In this document: one piece after another, positions 3,832 to 5,140 of the stretch
How positions within the stretch are numbered: the stretch's first letter is position 1
Layout: each line of letters starts with the position of its first letter
Source: Dehalococcoidia bacterium
Lineage (GTDB): Bacteria; Chloroflexota; Dehalococcoidia; GIF9; AB-539-J10
Assembly (NCBI GenBank): GCA_030589825.1
Contig: JAUUZT010000074.1
Location: 1-5,140 of the forward strand
Direction: 5' to 3'
Length of the DNA: 5,140 bases
Made by a program: the position numbers and the translations under genes
Notes under the pieces: model-generated
Databases searched by the model: none
Seen by the model: the letters and a program-made list of their open reading frames with translations, nothing else
Told to the model about the DNA's origin: nothing

Positions 3832-5140
3832 TCACAGCTTAATAATCTTGCGTGTGGTTATAAAGTCTTTTGACCTGATGGTGATGAGATAGACTCCTTT
3901 CTGGAAGGATGAGGGGTCTAATTGGTGAGAGGTTCCTTCCATCTCTCCAATAAGTAACTGTTGACCATTCAGGGAGGTGATTTCGATGGAATAGTATCCG
4001 GGTTTATCTGTTTCGATAGTGAGTAGATCATTCGTGGGATTTGGATATATCCTGGTTTTAAATTCTCTGGTGTCTTCTATATTTGTAATATCAGGCTCCT
4101 TAACAAGAATTGAAAAGGTGTCACGCCAGCATACATTGCCATAACTGGAAATGTTTACTTCAAAGGTGACTTCTGTATTCCATAGACAGTCTTTAGAAAT
4201 TGTTATTGGACCAATATTCCTTAGTGGCGAACTTTCTCCAGCGGGTATATCGCTAAAGCTAATGCTGTTATCACGAATAGTAACTAATGTATCAAGGCTA
4301 ATTAAATTCACTTTGATGTTGCTGGCTGTAGCAAGCGAACCATTGTTCTTCAGAGCTATTGCTATTCTTAAGACATTACCTGGATTGGGTACTGTGTCAC
4401 TTGAAGTGAAAGAATAATCTTCAAAAGCTACAGGTCCAAATGTGATAAAACGAGACGGCCAATGGTAATCTATTGCAATATTAAAAGGTAGATCATGTGT
4501 TGTAAGGCCCACTGCATAAACATCTTCTGGAAATTCTGCACTTATTATTTTGGCACCCCACAAGTTATCAGAGGCATCTCCATCACCATGCAAACCATCA
4601 TCAAACAATTGAATGCTATCTAAAAAATTGGATTGTTCCCCTTGAAAAAAAGCAAATACATTTACCGTGTGGTTTTCAGGATTGCTTAACCCTGCCATAA
4701 CTTTTAGGCTGTCGGCTTGGTGCTGGATCGAAAAAGGGTCAACTTCCAAAGATTTTGCATATGCAATATCAACCAAAGGATTCTCAAACTGCTTGAAGAA
4801 ATTCAGGATTTCAACATTGGCATTAATATCCATGTTTTTGTTTCCCTCACCGTTCCAGGCGAATGCAGAACCTGGCCAGGAATGTCCTCCGTTAAGAATT
4901 TTATAAAAAATTAGTCTGCCCTCACCTGAACAGTTCGTATAAGAAATTTTTTCGACAGTACATCCATCACCTGGATCTATGTCTGCTAATGAAACAGTAT
5001 CCCCGGGTATTGAACAACCATTGTTCTCAAGCCAGAAATTTAATGTTTCCGGGACAGTCCATGAATTTGAGTTATCTCCGGACCAGGTCTCATAGTTATC
5101 CAAAGTTCCATGCATATGGATAATGGGAAATGCCCGCACA
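3832..5140 (-). CDS. Secreted PHB-depolymerase/LpqC-type esterase with T9SS tail, N-terminus outside window
   Basis: The frame is open at the right edge and ends in TGA at 3832-3834; 435 codons are visible. Residues 1-120 match the C-terminal half of the alpha/beta-hydrolase esterases called poly(3-hydroxybutyrate) depolymerase or LpqC (COG3509; also feruloyl and acetylxylan esterases). They include an HGTLD loop (H10-D14, the probable acid position), NFWLENNGC, and GGHSWPG with the probable catalytic His86. The nucleophile Ser motif must lie upstream, outside the window. C42, C60 and C70 could form disulfides in an exported protein. Residues about 122-235 contain LFDDGLHGDGDASDNLWGA, an Asp-rich loop seen in Ig-like modules of secreted proteins. 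Residues about 237-347 look like a CARDB-type beta-sandwich (VLRIAIALKNNGSLATASN). Residues about 359-435 are a T9SS type A sorting domain (YPNPTND, KGVYLITI, terminal KIIKL), so the enzyme is probably exported and anchored at the surface or released. Exact substrate undetermined; an ester of a polymer or plant polysaccharide is plausible. The GTG at 5139 is internal, not the start. Confidence 0.87.
   Translation of the reverse strand, partial: VRAFPIIHMHGTLDNYETWSGDNSNSWTVPETLNFWLENNGCSIPGDTVSLADIDPGDGCTVEKISYTNCSGEGRLIFYKILNGGHSWPGSAFAWNGEGNKNMDINANVEILNFFKQFENPLVDIAYAKSLEVDPFSIQHQADSLKVMAGLSNPENHTVNVFAFFQGEQSNFLDSIQLFDDGLHGDGDASDNLWGAKIISAEFPEDVYAVGLTTHDLPFNIAIDYHWPSRFITFGPVAFEDYSFTSSDTVPNPGNVLRIAIALKNNGSLATASNIKVNLISLDTLVTIRDNSISFSDIPAGESSPLRNIGPITISKDCLWNTEVTFEVNISSYGNVCWRDTFSILVKEPDITNIEDTREFKTRIYPNPTNDLLTIETDKPGYYSIEITSLNGQQLLIGEMEGTSHQLDPSSFQKGVYLITIRSKDFITTRKIIKL

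Noticed and set aside
4151..4914. Plus-strand frames of 88, 79 and 65 aa inside the esterase gene
   Set aside because: They are antisense shadows of a well-supported minus-strand gene with recognisable domains.

Overview
The window most likely comes from a member of the Bacteroidota. The strongest sign is the minus-strand gene at the right end. It closes with a type IX secretion (T9SS) sorting domain, with a YPNPTND start, a KGVYLITI strand and a basic KIIKL end. A second sign is the outer-membrane-protein gene, whose signal peptide ends in VKA|QD. The DNA is AT-rich, and convincing Shine-Dalgarno sites are scarce, as is usual in that phylum. The species cannot be read from this sequence.

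Layout, left to right. (1) 1-1246, plus strand: a tetratricopeptide-repeat (TPR) protein, open at the left edge, that stops in the middle of a repeat. (2) 1245-1709, plus strand: three very small, tightly packed frames that look like the end of a phage tail/lysis module. They are the C-terminal part of an Ig-like small virion-type protein, a 42-aa single-TM protein, and a 53-aa coiled-coil protein joined to it by a GTGA overlap. (3) 1710-2641: an AT-rich stretch with an unrecognised 81-aa frame and a convincing 160-aa small outer-membrane beta-barrel gene. (4) 2642-2680: a diverged second copy of the last 12 codons plus stop of the coiled-coil gene, directly abutting the barrel gene's stop. 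(5) 2677-3250: a 120-aa acidic hypothetical protein on the minus strand, then a doubtful 58-aa plus-strand frame. (6) 3251-3831: mostly non-coding, with a perfect 12-bp hairpin followed by a T-tract, an isolated Bacteroidota-type -7 box, a doubtful 38-aa frame, and a hairpin that probably terminates the next gene. (7) 3832-5140, minus strand: the C-terminal part of a secreted PHB-depolymerase/LpqC-type esterase with Ig-like modules and a T9SS tail; its start lies beyond the right edge.

The genes do not form one pathway. The middle reads as a mosaic accessory patch of phage-like fragments plus small cargo genes, lying between a broken TPR gene and an ordinary secreted hydrolase. The most interesting point is that the 3' end of the coiled-coil gene occurs twice, on either side of about 0.93 kb carrying the barrel gene. 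This could mark integration of a small element into the 3' end of that gene, or the joining of two related prophage remnants. I found no integrase, transposase, CRISPR array, tRNA or rRNA.
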